From: Streptomyces thermolilacinus SPC6
GTDB lineage: Bacteria > Actinomycetota > Actinomycetes > Streptomycetales > Streptomycetaceae
NCBI RefSeq assembly: GCF_000478605.2
Contig: NZ_ASHX02000001.1
Location: forward strand, 1,305,144-1,369,143
DNA: 64,000 bases
Reading direction: 5' to 3'
The notes under the pieces were generated by a model. That model was given only the letters and a program-made list of their open reading frames with translations, made no database searches and was not told the origin of the DNA. Of the stretch, positions 34,101-46,500 are shown one piece after another (the first letter of the stretch is position 1; each line of letters begins with the position of its first letter). A program made the translations under genes and the position numbers.

Positions 34101-37100
34101 GAAGTCGGCGAACTGGCGCGGCGTCGGGTACTCGAAGAAGACCGTCGGGTAGAGGGACAGGTCGTGTTCTCGGGAGATCCGCTCGCTCAGCGCCACCAGG
34201 CCGACGGAGTCGAAGCCCGCGGAGAGGAACTCGGTGTCGGCGTGCTCCTCCGACGTCCCGGTCAGGGCGAGGAACCAGGCCAGCGCCCGCGCGGACGGCG
34301 AACCGACGGCGGCGGCCCGGACGGCGGCAGCGGCCGGGGCGGTGACCGCAGTCGGCCGGGCCGCCGGAGCGGGCTCGGCCGGAAGCGGTGCGGCGGCAGC
34401 GGGCACGGTCACGGCGGCAGTCGGCACGACGGCCGGAGCCGGGGCGGCGGCCGGGGCGGCCTGGACCTCCGGTACGGCGGCCGGGGCGGCCCCGGCCGCG
34501 GTGTCCTCGCGGAACGCCAGTGCCGGGACGCGCTTGGACGACATGTCGCCGAACACCAGCAGCGGCGTGCCCGCCTCGTCGGTGACGGTCTGGGTGACCC
34601 GGCACGCCTCGTCGTTCCAGAAGGCGGTCTCGGTACGGACGTACGCGGCGTCGTCCAGCGGGCCGAGGACGTCGACCCGGCCCACCGACAGGGGGATGAA
34701 CGCGGAGGCGTCCGCGGTGCCGAAGACCGGGTTGGCGGGGTCGATGGCCGCCACGGTCACACTGTCCAGGAGCCCCGGGAAGAGCTGGACGCCGGGCGGG
34801 TTCAGCTCCCGCTGGCGGGGGCCCTCGATCCGGGCGAGGGTGCCGCCGTCCGGCAGGCTCGCCACCCAGGAGATGTTCCGGTAGTACCGCCCGTGGTGGT
34901 AGCCGATCCGCCGCAGCCACCGGTAGAGGCCGGAGCCCGCGTGGAGGGCGGAGCCGGCGCAGTCGTCCAGCAGGGCGCCGACCGGGAGGCGGGGCACCGG
35001 CCCGGCAAGGGGCGTACCGGCGAGGCGGCCGGTGACGAAGACGTCGCCGGTCTCCCCGTCCTCGACCCGGAACCGCCCGTCCCCGTCCACCCGGCCGACC
35101 ACGCGGCGGGCCCCGGTGGGGATGAGCGGGCGGTGGAAGAGGACGTCGCGCGCGCCGTGGAACGGCTCGCCGCGCAGGGCGGCGCCCTCGCGCAGGAAGT
35201 CGAACCAGGCGACGCCCGGGAGCATCAGGGTGCGGTACACGGAGTGCTGGGCGATGGGCACCTCGCCCGGCCCGAACACCCTCGCGTACGTGTATCCGGC
35301 GGGTCCGTCGTCGGCCACCAGCTCGGCGGGGGAGCCGGGTTCGGCGGACCGGAGCGGCTCGGCGAGGTCCAGGGCACGGCCGCGCGGCTGGGCGACCGGC
35401 AGCAGGCGCTTGCTCCACGCGGCGCCGGTGGTCCTCTGGAACGCCGCCCAGTCGATGTCGCGGCCCGCTTCGAACAGTTCGGCGGCGATCGTCGCCAGCA
35501 CGGCCGCGGCCGTCCGCTCGTCGTGTGCCCCGGCGAGGCGTGCGCCGACGTCGTGGCCGACGGTGTCCGGGTGCCCCGCGTCGTGGGCCGGGGCGCCGTC
35601 GCGCCGCAGGACGTCGCCGAGCGCCCGCTCCAGCGGCAGGCCGCCCCGTACGAAGTCGCGGACCGCCTCCCAGCCGGGCGGGAGGTCAACGGCGTCGTCC
35701 GGCAGCCCCAGGTCGCGCAGCGCGATGGCGAGGGCGACCCCGGAGAGGATGCGGAGCAGTTCGCCGGAGAACGCGGCGAGCGGGGTGCCGGTGGCCGTTT
35801 CGAAGAGGCGTACGACCTCGTGCACGGCAGGGGTGGAGCGGTCGATGGCGGTGAGCCACGGGGGCGGCGCGGCGGCGGCCTCGGGACGCACGGGCACGGT
35901 GGCCCGGGGCGTGCCCCTGCCGCCGGTGGCGAGGAGCCTGGCGCGCAGGGCGGCCGTCAGCCGTTCCGCGTCCTCGCCGACGACGGCCAGCCGCTCGGCG
36001 CGGTGCGGCCTGGCGAGCCGGGCGGTGGCGCACACGTCCGCCAGTTCCTCGGGCCGGTCCTGGAGGGACGGCAGGAACTCCACCCACTGGGCGCAGAGTT
36101 CGCGCAGGCCGTAGGCGGTGTCGGCGGAGATCGTCAGAACGTGGACGGGCTGCCGGGCCCCTGCCGGAGCCGTCCCGGCCCCGCGGGCCGGTGCGGGGAC
36201 CGCCTCGGCCACGACGTGCGCGTTGGTGCCGCCGAAGCCGAAGCCGCTCACGGCAGCCCGGCGTACCGGCACGTCGGGCCAGGGCCGGGTGGTCCCGGGC
36301 AGGTGGAAGGGGCTGTCGGCCAGGTTGAGGCGGGGGTTCGGGGACTCGACGGCCACCGCGGGAACGGTGCCTTCCCGCAGCGACACGATGATCTTCGCGA
36401 GTCCGGCGAGCCCGGAGGCCGAGTGCAGGTGGCCGATCCGGCGCTTGACCGAACCGAGCGCCACCGAGTTGCGCGGTACTCCGTGGCGTCCGAACACCTC
36501 GGTGAGCGCCCGCACCTCGATGGGGTCGCCGATGGCGGTGCCCGTGCCGTGTGCCTCGACGTACTGCACGGTCGCGGGGTCGATGGTCCGGTAGACCTTG
36601 TCGAGCAGGTCGATCTGGGCTTCCAGGTTGGGCGTGGTGACGCCCATGGTGCGGCCGTCGTTGTTGACCGCGACCCCGCTGATCGCGCCGAGGACCAGGT
36701 CGCCGTCGCGGAGCGCCGCCGCCATCGGCTTGAGCACCAGGGCGGCGGCCCCCTCGCCGGGTACGTAGCCGTTGGCCCGGCTGTCGAAGGTGTGGCAGAG
36801 CCCGTCCGGGGAGAGCGCCCCGGTGCGGGAGAGGAGGACGAAGGTCAACGGGTCGATCAGCAGGTCGACCGCGCCGACGAGGGCGAGTTCGCAGCTTCCG
36901 GCCGCGAGACTCTGGCAGGCGAGCCAGACCGCCGAGAGCGACGAGGAGCAGGCGGTGTCGACGACGAGGCTGGGGCCCGCGAGGTCGAAGCGGTCGGCCA
37001 GCCAGGCCGCCATGAAGTTCTGCGACCGCCCCCACAGGGCGGCCGGTCCGGGCCCGGCGGCTTCGGCCGGGGAGTGCGCCGCGGGGCCCGGCAGGCCGGG

Positions 37101-37541
37101 CGTGACCGGGCCGCGGCCCTGGTCGAATCCGTAGGCGTTCATCCGGGCGCCGATGAACACACCCGCGTCGAGCCTGCGGCGCGCGCCCAGGTATCCGGAG
37201 TCCTCCAGGGCCCGGGCTCCGACCTCCAGCATGACCCGCTGCTGCGGGTCGAGGAGGACGGCGTCCTCGGCGGTCATGCCGAAGGCCTCGTGGTCGAAGG
37301 AGAACGGGTCGACCAGGAACGCGCCCCGGTGGTGGGTGCCGCGGTGCGGTGCCTCGCCGAGGTACAGGTGGCGGGCCCACCGGCTCGGCGGGATCTCGCC
37401 GACCTCGACCCCGTCACCGCCCAGCATGGCCGTCAGGTCGGCCACGTCCTCCGCGCCGGGGAGCCTTACCGCGAGGCCGATGACGGCGATGCGGGTGTCG
37501 AGCTCGCTCACAGGTGTCCTTTCGTTCGGCTCGCGGGTCAT
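31128..37541 (-). CDS. PKS protein 3: KS-DH-ACP-KS-AT
   Basis: 2137 residues. KS5 spans about 15-440 (VDTACSSSL, EAHGTGT, GHLHSASG), followed by a trans-AT-like flanking region with no AT. The DH-like domain near 750-980 looks weakened: HSVYRTLMLP has Arg for the conserved Gly, and the second motif reads DSVTV instead of DxxxQ. ACP is near 1110 (AGFDSVGL). KS6 is at about 1245-1660 (VNTLCSSSL) and AT2 at about 1755-2070 (GHSLGEL, HAFH: malonyl-type). The protein ends on the AT, so its module continues in protein 4. The C-terminus is His-rich. ATG 37541 overlaps the previous stop, but GTG 37511 has the better AAAGGA site. Confidence 0.9.
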   Translation of the reverse strand: MTREPNERTPVSELDTRIAVIGLAVRLPGAEDVADLTAMLGGDGVEVGEIPPSRWARHLYLGEAPHRGTHHRGAFLVDPFSFDHEAFGMTAEDAVLLDPQQRVMLEVGARALEDSGYLGARRRLDAGVFIGARMNAYGFDQGRGPVTPGLPGPAAHSPAEAAGPGPAALWGRSQNFMAAWLADRFDLAGPSLVVDTACSSSLSAVWLACQSLAAGSCELALVGAVDLLIDPLTFVLLSRTGALSPDGLCHTFDSRANGYVPGEGAAALVLKPMAAALRDGDLVLGAISGVAVNNDGRTMGVTTPNLEAQIDLLDKVYRTIDPATVQYVEAHGTGTAIGDPIEVRALTEVFGRHGVPRNSVALGSVKRRIGHLHSASGLAGLAKIIVSLREGTVPAVAVESPNPRLNLADSPFHLPGTTRPWPDVPVRRAAVSGFGFGGTNAHVVAEAVPAPARGAGTAPAGARQPVHVLTISADTAYGLRELCAQWVEFLPSLQDRPEELADVCATARLARPHRAERLAVVGEDAERLTAALRARLLATGGRGTPRATVPVRPEAAAAPPPWLTAIDRSTPAVHEVVRLFETATGTPLAAFSGELLRILSGVALAIALRDLGLPDDAVDLPPGWEAVRDFVRGGLPLERALGDVLRRDGAPAHDAGHPDTVGHDVGARLAGAHDERTAAAVLATIAAELFEAGRDIDWAAFQRTTGAAWSKRLLPVAQPRGRALDLAEPLRSAEPGSPAELVADDGPAGYTYARVFGPGEVPIAQHSVYRTLMLPGVAWFDFLREGAALRGEPFHGARDVLFHRPLIPTGARRVVGRVDGDGRFRVEDGETGDVFVTGRLAGTPLAGPVPRLPVGALLDDCAGSALHAGSGLYRWLRRIGYHHGRYYRNISWVASLPDGGTLARIEGPRQRELNPPGVQLFPGLLDSVTVAAIDPANPVFGTADASAFIPLSVGRVDVLGPLDDAAYVRTETAFWNDEACRVTQTVTDEAGTPLLVFGDMSSKRVPALAFREDTAAGAAPAAVPEVQAAPAAAPAPAVVPTAAVTVPAAAAPLPAEPAPAARPTAVTAPAAAAVRAAAVGSPSARALAWFLALTGTSEEHADTEFLSAGFDSVGLVALSERISREHDLSLYPTVFFEYPTPRQFADFLTEEAPELVERLPSPAVPEAPAVPGVPAAPAVQAPPVAPVTEAALEAPSGPQPPSPQSSQAPQPPRPPAPAARITAVPRQPGAAHEAASGGDGPATRPRDVAVVGAAVRLPTASTLTAFADLLVEGRDTVGPLPASRRGDASGPVPHASFLDRVDEFDPVPFRISAREAPLIDPQARIVYETIWEAMEDGGRGGARAHGDRTGLWIAYSHDHYHEERVRHGVPEGRGLGLEAMIANRLSYLMDWRGPSTLVNTLCSSSLVALHSALQHLRSGDIDTAVIGAVHAGISPEYFRSMGDMMALSPRHRSRAFDSAADGFVPGEGAVAVVLRRCDDALRDGDRIRGVVKGAAVNHGGRTTRYSAPSPRAQAEVITAALADAGVPVESIGLVEAHGTGTSLGDPIEVEGLTRAWRAVTDRSQFCAIGSLKSNVGHLEPAAGLAGLVKVLLSMERGVVPPSLHVVRPNDHIRFEDTPFYLAAGVKEWPRPESGPRRGAVSAFGMGGVNAHVIVEEPPAAPAREVVEQDSYLVRVDAADESAVRTLAGAYADALAAVDPDRVGDFAFTANTGRAESRFGTVVSGGDAGELAVALRDVASGTSAVTRKGGRSSAPVAFMFTGQGSQYTGMGQGLYRTEPAFRAALDECADLLAGQLEVPLLDLLFTDASGALGRTAFAQVGIVAVQVALVRWLESVGVAADVVVGHSLGELTAAWAAGVVGLEDLLRLAVVRGGLMESQPGRGAMAAVHGDADAVVGVLPRFPGVEVAAFNSPRAVTVSGPADAVARFCEESGLRSRPLVVSHAFHSALMDGAVAPFAEAVSGAVLSAPRVAFVSSVSGGWHSAESAVDPGHWARGIREPVRFSEAVALLGGVGAGVVWEIGPQPQLTSLARASWRGEQPVWLTTLRQGRADQAEVHAALAAYADTASGAVDWAGVHAGKGHRTITLPTYPFNRQRYWISPPPPTPGTTTAPNHARDPNHPQDGQHQHHRNERHQHHG
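31255..33000 (-). repeat. KS-AT segment repeated at 47.2-48.96 kb
   Basis: The 3' part of KS6, the linker and AT2 are near-identical in DNA to the block at 47215-48960 over about 1.7 kb; 31351-31500 against 47311-47460 differs at only a few positions. The offset is about 15.95 kb. The high identity in silent positions points to gene conversion. Confidence 0.75.
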
Positions 37542-40500
37542 GACGGGACCGCCCCGCGCTGTCCGTCGCGGTCGAGCAGGGGGCGCAGCAGGGCGCTCAG
37601 GGTGGAGGCGGCGGCCCCGTCGTGGTCGGGAGCGAAGGCGCGTGCCGGACCGGGAGACGCCGGGAGGTCGGCGGGGACGGCGGGGTCGGGCAGTACGGCG
37701 AGTTCGGCCGCGATGTCGTCAGCCGTACGGGCCCGCATCAGGAGCGACGGGTCGACGGCCGGGCCTCCGCCCCGTTCGAGAGCGGTGGTCAGTTCCGCGA
37801 TCATCAGGGAGTCCAGGCCCAGCCCCTGGAGCGGCCGGTCGCCGGGGTCCTCCCCCAGCACGTGGAGGAAGGCGTCCCGGACGCGGGCGCGCATCGCGGT
37901 GGTGTCCCGCCGGGCGCCCGCCCCTCGCGGCCCGGCGACCGGGCTCTCGGCACGGGCAGCCGGGGTAGCTGGGGTGACCGGGGAAGGCTGGGAGGCGGGG
38001 AATGCCTGGGCGGGTTGGGCGGCCGGCGCCGGTTCCGTCCGCGCCGGAGCGGGTGAGGTGCCGGGGAAGACCACGGCGCCGCCCGACCGCAGATGGCCGA
38101 AGAAGGCGTCGAGCGCTTCCTCGGCGCCGATCGAGTACGCGGCGGAGAAGGTGTCGCCGGCCTTCATCCCGATGCCGGTCCAGTTCGGCCAGGCGTGTGC
38201 GGTGACCGCGGTGACCTCGTCGTCCTCCCGTTCGGCGAGGGCCAGTTGGAAGGCGTTGGCGAGGCTGTAGTCGACCAGGCCGCGGCCTGCCAGGGCCTGG
38301 GTGCCGGCGATCGAGGAGACGAGGACGGCGAAGTCGGCCCGCTGCTCCTTCGCCAGGCGGACGACGTGGAGCGAGCCCGCCACCTTGGGTGCGAGCACCT
38401 TCTCGGCGTCGCTCCAGGGGCGGCGGTGCATCGCCCCGAAGGGGTTGACCCCGCCGGAGGCGTGCACGACGCCGACCAGTCGGCCCCAGCGCCTGCCGAG
38501 CCGGTCCGCCACGGCCGCGAGGGCCGCGGGGTCGGAGACGTCGCAGGGCAGGTACTCGACCTCGGCGCCGCCGCCCGCCAGCCCCCGCAGCGCCCGCGCG
38601 CGGGTGGCGTCGAGTGCCGAGCGGCCGACGACGGCGACGCGCCGGGCGCCCCGCGCGATGAGGCGTTCGGTCAGCCGCAGTCCGACGGCACCGAGTCCCC
38701 CGGTGACCAGGCAGTAGCCCTCGGCCGGGAGGGAGTACGGACGACGGGGCGGGGCGGGCACGGTCTCCGGCACGTACCGGACGCCCTGCCGGTAGGCGGC
38801 GACGGTGGTCCCCGCGTCAGTGGCGGCGTCCGGGGTGCCGGACGTCAGCGCGGCGAGCTCGGCGGCCAGGTGAGCTGCCTGGGCCCCGGCCGGGTCGGCG
38901 GGGTCCAGGTGGACGACGGCGGTGGGCCGGCGTCCCTCGGCGCCCGCGGCCCGGACGGCCATGGCGGTCGCTGCCCGGACCGGGTCCGGTCCGCCGTGTC
39001 CGCCCTGTCCGCCGGGGTGGATGCCCGCCCCGCCGAACGAGGCCCAGAGCACGCCGGAACCCTGCGGCAGCGCCCTCATCAGGCCGCTCAACTCGGCCCA
39101 GAAGGAACTCAGTTCGGAGGGGTCCGCGTCACGGCTGTCCCGGGCGCCGACCACCAGGGCCGCATCGGCCGGTGTGCCGGGTGCCACGACCGTCACGCCC
39201 CGGTCCCGCAGCAGCCCGGCCAGGGCCTCCCCGATGCCCGGGTCGGCGGCGGCCAGGCTCACCGTCGCCGGTCCGCCGGAGGCCGCCGGGGGCAGCGCGC
39301 GGGCACGCCATCCGACGCGTACGGCCGCCGTGCCCGGCTGCCCGCCCCCTGCCGGGGTCTCGGCGTGCTCCGGGCTGTCGGCCTCATCGGGGCCGCGCCA
39401 GAAGGGGGTCCCGGCGAACGGATAGGTGGGCAGGTCCGTGACACGGGCCCCCACGGCGGACAGGCCGGCCCAGTCGATGTGCGCGTACCCGGCACTGGCC
39501 AGGGCCGCCGCGCCGACGGGGCGGCCGGGGGCGGCGGTCGTCCCGCTCAGGGCCGCCGCGGCGTCGGCGGTGAGGTCGATGTCGACGCGGGCGACGGGGA
39601 GCGTCCCGTCCGCGACTGAGCGGAGCGCCGCCGCGAGCTCCGCCGCCGAGCGTCCGGGCACGGCGCTCTGGAACTCCAGCGGAGAGCGGCCGGTGTTGGC
39701 CGTGTGGCAGAGGTCGGCGGTCTCCACGGCGTCGCGGGCCGCGTCGAAGCGGTCGGCGTACGCGGCGGCCAGCGTCCGCACAGCCCCCTCGTCCGCACCG
39801 CTCACCCGCACCACGAACGACTCCGGGACGAGCACCTCCCGGTCAGGAGCGGGAGGCGGCTCCTCGACGATGACGTGGGCGTTGACCCCGCCCATCCCGA
39901 ACGCGCTCACCGCACCACGACGCGGACCGCTCTCGGGGCGCGGCCCCTCCTTGACGCCGTCGGCCAGGTAGAACGGCGTGTCCTCGAAGCGGATGTGGTC
40001 GTTGGGCCGCCCCACGTGCAGCGACGGCGGGACCACACCCCGCTCCATCGACAGCAGCACCTTCACCAGCCCCGCCAACCCCGCAGCGGGCTCCAGGTGG
40101 CCGACGTTGCTCTTGAGCGAGCCGATCGCGCAGAACTGCGAACGGTCCGTTACCGCACGCCACGCACGCGTCAGACCCTCCACCTCGATCGGGTCCCCGA
40201 GGCTGGTCCCCGTCCCGTGCGCCTCCACCAGACCGATCGACTCCACCGGCACCCCCGCGTCCGCCAGCGCGGCCGACACCACCTCCGACTGAGCCGCACT
40301 GCTCGGCACCGTCAGCCCACTCGTACGACCCCCGTGGTTCACCGCCGAACCCCTGATCACACCCCGCACCCGGTCACCATCACGCAACGCCGCCCACAAC
40401 GGCTTCAACACCACCGTCACCACACCCTCACCCGGCACAAACCCATCCGCACCCGAATCGAACGGCCGCGACCGGCCGGAGGGCGACAGGGCACGCAGGT

Positions 40501-43500
40501 TCCGCATGGCGATGTAGTGCAGCGGCGACATGGCGACCCGGACGCCGGCGACGACGGCCTGCTCGCACTCCCCCGCACGGATGCTCCGCACCGCCGTGTG
40601 CAGCGCCACCAGCGACGACGAACACAACGTGGCGATCGTCATGCTCGGCCCGTGCAGATCCAGGAAGAAGCTCACCCGGTTCGCCAGGAAGGCGTTGTGG
40701 TTGCCCAGACCGGCGGGGGCGTCCAGCTCCGGGGAGAGGTTGTAGTCCTTGTAGTGCTGGTAGCTGGCGCCGACGAACACGCCCGTGGAAGGCGACAGTC
40801 CGCGCGGCGGGAGCCCGGCCGACTCCAGCGCCTCCCAGGTGGTGCGGAGCAGCCAGCGGGCCTGCGGGTCGAGCGCCTCGGCCTGCTTGGGGAAGAAGTC
40901 GAAGAACCGGGCGTCGAACTCCTCGACGCCGTCGAGGAATCCGCCGACGTCCGGTTCCCGCCCGTCGGCGTACCGGCCCCAGCGGCGCGCCGGTGCCGGA
41001 CCGATCCGGTCGCCGGACTCCGCCAGCAGCTGCCACAGGCCGTCCGGGTCCGTGGCGCCGGGCAGGGCCACGGCCAGTCCGATGACGGCCACGTCGTCGG
41101 CGGATGCACCGCCTGCGTCCGCGCCGACGAGTGGGGCACGGTAGACGGCCTGGTCGGCGGCGGCACGCGCGGTACGGGCCGTCCCGGTCGCCGACTCCGT
41201 GCCCTCGGCCCTCTCCGGCCTCTCGGACCTCTCGGGCTCCACGGTCGGCGCGGAGGCGGGGTCTCCCCCGGGCTTCGTGGGCCGGCCGGGGCCTTCGGCG
41301 TCCCACGCCGCCGCTTCGGCCGCGGGCCGTGCGAACGCGTCCTTCGGCGCCAGTTCGGCGACATGGGCGGCGAGGGTGCGGCAGTCGGCGGCGTCCAGGA
41401 CGTCCGTCGGGCTGAGCGGCACCCCGTACCTCTCGTCCAGCTCGGCGGCGACGGCCGTCGCGAGCATGGAGTCGATGCCGACGGCGGAGAGCGAGGTCGT
41501 CGCGGTGATCCGGGGGTCGTGCAGGGCCCCGCGCACCACCTCGACGACGGCCGTCTCGGCCGCCGCGAGCCGTGCCGGGCGGGCAACGGGACCGGCGGAG
41601 GCAGCCGTGCCCGGGGCACCGCCCCTGCCCTCGGCACCGGCCGTGTCGGCCGGACCGGCGGTGGCGTGGGCGTTTCCGGCGGCGGTGCCGACCACGGTGC
41701 CGGTGCCCGTGGTGTTCCCGCCCACCGTCCGGTACTCGATGCCGTCGAGGCGTACCAGGACCCGGCCATCGGCCGCCAGCAGGGCGGCGTCGCCGCGCCG
41801 TACGCTCTCGGCGCCCGGCTCGGCGCCGTCCAGCAGCACGTACGCGGTGTGCGCGGGGTCGCCCCAGCGCGCCGCCCGGTCGATGGAGACCGGCAGGAAG
41901 GTGCCGGTCGGCGCCTCCGGGTCGGCGAGCGTGAGCACGGCCATGGCCTGGAAGGCGGCGTCGAGCGCCGTCGCCTCGGCCTCCAGCGGGCTGCCGCCCG
42001 GTGCGAGGCCGACGCGGGCCAGGACCCGGCGGGGGCCGTAGTGGACCTCGGTGATCGACCGCAGCGGCGCGGCGAGTTCCATGCCCTTCGCGGCGAACCA
42101 GGCGTAGAGGCCCGCGGGTGCCAGGCTGCGGCCCAGATCCGCGCGCAGGGCGTCCAGGTCCAGCGCGGCGGGCGCCGGCCCGGTGCGGGAACCTCCGGTG
42201 GTGAGCCGGGCGATGATCCGGCCCGCGTGGCGGAAGGTGGCCGGACCGGTGCGGCCCGGCTCGTCCAGGTCGCTGGTGAGCGGATGAGAGCCGCTCCCCC
42301 GGCCGGTGAAGGCGACGCCGCGCACTTCGTCCGCCGCCCGCAGCCCGAGGGCGAGGGGCACGGCGCCGGGCACTGTCTCCTCGCCCAGTACGCGATGCGC
42401 ACGAGAAAGCCCGCGTACGGCCTCGGCCACGTCCTCGCCCGGCGCACCGGCCGAAGCACCCGGGAGGCCCGGATGGGCGGCGGTGGCCACCGGAGCGGCG
42501 TCGGCGGGTGCCGCGCCGAACGGGTACGGCGGCAGGGGCCGACGGCGTACCGCCGGGTCCGGGTACACGGAGGCCCAGTCGACGGCCTTGCCCTCGGCGT
42601 AGCGCAGGGCCGGGACGCCGAGGCCGCCCGCCGCGGTCTCCACCACGGCGGAGCCGCGCACGACGGTGCCCGCGGCCCGGTCCGCGAGCCGCAGGGCGTG
42701 GTCCAGGCCGGCGCCCAGCTCCTCGGCCGTACCGCCGAGCACGGCGACCCGGTACGCCCGGTGGTCGCGTCCGACGGCGCTGGAGCGGCACAGTTCCCGC
42801 GTCCCGGAGGCGGTCTCCCCGCGTAGCAGCGTCCGCGTGTCCGCCATGCGCCGCAGCAGGGCCTCAGGGGTGTGGCCGGAGAGGACGAGCAGGTGCTCGC
42901 CGGGCGTGCCGGCCGCGTGGGCGCCCTCGGCGGCAGGTCCGCCCCCGGCCTCGCCTGCTCGGTCGCCTCCGAGGTACTCCTCGACGACGACGTGGGCGTT
43001 GGTGCCGCCCATGCCGAAGGAGCTGACGCCGAAGCGCCGCGGCCCTGCCGAGGTCCACGGGCGGGGCTCGGTCGGGATCTCGAACGGCCCGGAGGACAGG
43101 TCGAGATGGCTGCTGGCCTTCTCGAATCCGGCGACCGGGGGGATCTCCCCGTGCCGCAGGCACAGCAGGGCCTTGACCAGTCCGGCGAGCCCGGCGGCCG
43201 GCTCCAGGTGCCCTATGTTGCCCTTGACGGCGCCGAGGTGGCACGGCCCGTCGCGGTCGGGGTCGTCGCCGAACACCTCGGTCAGCGCGGCGATCTCGAT
43301 GGGGTCGCCGAGCCGGGTCGCGGTGCCGTGCGTCTCGATGAGGGAGATGTCGGCCGGGGCGAGCCCGGCGTCGTCCAGCGCCGCGCGGACGACCGCGGCC
43401 TGGGCCTCACTGCGGGGGACGGGCAGGGCGCTGCCGCGTCCGCCGTGGTTGACGGCCGTGCCCCGGACGACGCCCCAGATCCGGTCGCCGTCGCGCTCCG

Positions 43501-46500
43501 CGTCCGCGAGCGGCTTCAGCAGGACGGCGAGGGCGCCCTCGCCGGGGAGGAAGCCGTCCGCGTGCTCGTCGAAGGGCCTGGGCAGGGTCTCCGACAGGGC
43601 GCCGAGCTGGCTGAGGCTGCGGTAGTACCACGGCGTCAGGCCGACCTGGCAGGCCGCCACGATCGCGGCGCCGCAGTGCCCGGCGCGGAGTGCGGCGACC
43701 GCCTGCTGGAGCGCGACGAGCGAGGACGAGCAGAGGGTGTCGACGGTCTGTGAGGGGCCGGTGAGGTCGAGGGCGTACGAGATCCGGTTGGCGAGCACCG
43801 CGTTCATGGAGCCGAGCGCGGTGTGCGGTCCCACGGTCTCCAGGCCCCGCGTGTCACGGTGGTGGGTGTAGGTGGCGCCGACGAAGACGCCGATGTCGCG
43901 ACGGCCGGCGAGGCCGGCGTCGTCCCGTACCGCCCAGGCGTGTTCCAGCAGCAGCTTCTGCTGGACGTCCATCTCCTCGGCCTCGCGTACGGAGATACCG
44001 AAGAAGGCCGGGTCGAACCGGTCGGCGCCGGAGAGGAAGGCGCCCTTGCGGCAGTACGTGCCCGTCATGCGCGGTCCGCGCGGCTCGAAGTGCGCCTCGA
44101 TGTCCCAGCGTTCGGCGGGTACGTCGGTGAAGGCGTGGCCTCCCGCGCGCAGCAGTGGCCACAGCTCCGCCACGCCGCCGGGGGCGCCGGGGAGGTCGCC
44201 GGACACGGCGACGATGGCGACGTCCAGGTCGCGCCCGCCGGGCGCCGGCCGCCGGGAGCGCTCCGGGACGGCGGGGACGGCGAAGGGAACGGTCGCAGGA
44301 CCCGCTCCGGACCGGGCCGCGCCTTCGGGGACGATGGACTCGGCGGACTCGACGGGTTCGCCGGACTCCGCGGAGCCGGTGGCCCTGGTGGCGGCCTCGG
44401 CGTCGGGCGCGGTGTCGTCGTCCCCGGTCGGCTTCGGCAGCGCGGCCGCCGCGCCGTAACGCTGAGTCAGGGCCTCCGCCAGTTCGTCGAAGGCACCGTA
44501 CTCGAGGAAGAGCGTGGCCGGGAGGCTGACGCCCCACCTGCGGGACAGCTCCTCGGACAGCTCCACGCTCATGATCGAGCTCATGCCGTACTCGGACAGG
44601 GGCGCCTCGCGGTCCAGGGAGGCGACCCCCAGCCGTTCCGCGAGGAACCCCGCCAGCGCGTCGGCGACGCGGTCCACGTCCCCCGCCCCTTCACCGGCTT
44701 CGGCGGCGCCGTCCGTGTGACCGGGGGCGGCGCCCGTGTGGCCGGGGGCGGTGTCCGTGTGGCCGGGGGCGGCGGAGGCGGAACCGGCGACGGCCGCCGC
44801 GCCGTCGAGTTCGACGATCTCGGTTCCGGCGTCCGGGTGGGCGATGACGAGCTGCCGGGCGGGCTGCTCCGCCCCCAGGACGGCGATGAGGGCGTCCAGG
44901 CCCTCCGCGGTGGTCAGCGGCCGGACGCCGCGCGCCCGGAGCTGGTCCGCGACGGCGGTGCCCATGCCGACCTCGCCCCACAGGCCCCAGTCGACGCTGA
45001 GCCACGGCGCGCCGTGCGCGTGGGCGTAGCCGTCGAGGTAGGCGTTGGCGGCGGCGTAGCCGCCCTGCCCGAGGTTGCCGAACGTGCCGGAGACGGAGGC
45101 GAACAGCACCGCGAAGTCCAGGTCCGCCCCGGCCACGGCGGCGGCCAGCTCGCGGACCCCGTCGGCCTTGGGCCGCATCACCGCCGCGACGTCCTCGGCG
45201 GTGGCGCCGCGGATCAGTCCGTCCTTGAGGGTGCCCGCGGCGTGGACCACGCCGTGCACCTCCCCGTGCTCCTGCCGCATCCGCTCCACCAGGGCCGCCA
45301 GGGCGCCGGGTGCGGTGATGTCCGCGCTGTACGAGACGGCCGCGCAGCCGTGGGCGGTGATCGCGGCCATCCGCTCGTCGGAGCCGCGGCTCCCGCCTGA
45401 GCGGCTGACCAGCGCGACGACACCGGCGCCCTCCCGGGCGAACCGCTCGGCCACCTCCAGGCCCAGGCCGCCGTGGCCGCCGAGGACGAGGTAGCGTCCG
45501 CCGGGCCGGACGGGGCCCTGCCCGGCAGGGCGTGGCGGGGCGTACGCCGAGCGGTCGCGCACCCGGACGGGCACGTGCCGGACGCCGTCCCGGTAGCCGA
45601 CCTCGACGGGCCCGCGGGCGTCGCCGAGTTCCGCCACGAGGGCGGGGAGCAGCTCGCCTGGGTCGCCGCCGAGGTCGACGAGGCGCGGGCGGAGGCCCGG
45701 GTACTCGATGGCGGCGGTGCGCACGAGTCCCCACAGGGCGGCGCGGGCGGGGACCGGCCGGTCGCCGTCCGCGACGGGCTGGCCGTCGCGGGTCACCACG
45801 AGGAAGCGGGACTTGCGCTGCCGCTCGCCGAGGGTCCGCAGGGCGGCCAGGCAGGCGTACAGGCCGAGGCCCAGCTCCTCCTCCTCGTCCCGACGGCCAC
45901 CGGACGGGCCGTCGGCGTTCCACAGGTGGACCAGGCCCTCAACGGGGTCGCCGACTTCGTCCCAGAGCCGCCGGAACGCCTCGTCGTCGCGCCGGTCCAG
46001 CGTCAGCCGGTCGGGATCGGGGGTGCCGCTCGGCAGGGCGGCCGGACCGGCGGCCACCTCCACCACGCGGGCGCCGTCGGCACGCAGCCGGTCGGCGACG
46101 CCGGTGCCGAGCCGGTCGGTCCGGCCGTGGTGAAGCACCACCCAGGTGCCGGACGCCGGTTCGCGGCGGCCCGCCCCGACCTCCTCGGGGCGCCAGTCGA
46201 TGCGGGAGACGGGCAGCGCCTCACGCCGGACCGGGGCCGGGGCGGGCGTCCGCGTCACGTCGGCCCCCGCGCCGGTCGTCACGGCGGGCGTCGTGCCGGT
46301 CGCGCGTGTCAGGCTGGTCGTCCGCCGCATCCGCACGCCCTGGAACTCGGCGAGGACCTCGTCCGACGGCCCCAGCAGCAGCGCGTCGGCGGTGGCGTAG
46401 GCGCCGTCGTCGCTCGTGCGGCGGACGTGGACGGTGACACCGTCCGTCGGCGCCGACAGGTCGGCGTGGAGGGCGAGCCGCTCCAGGCCGATCGGCAGCA

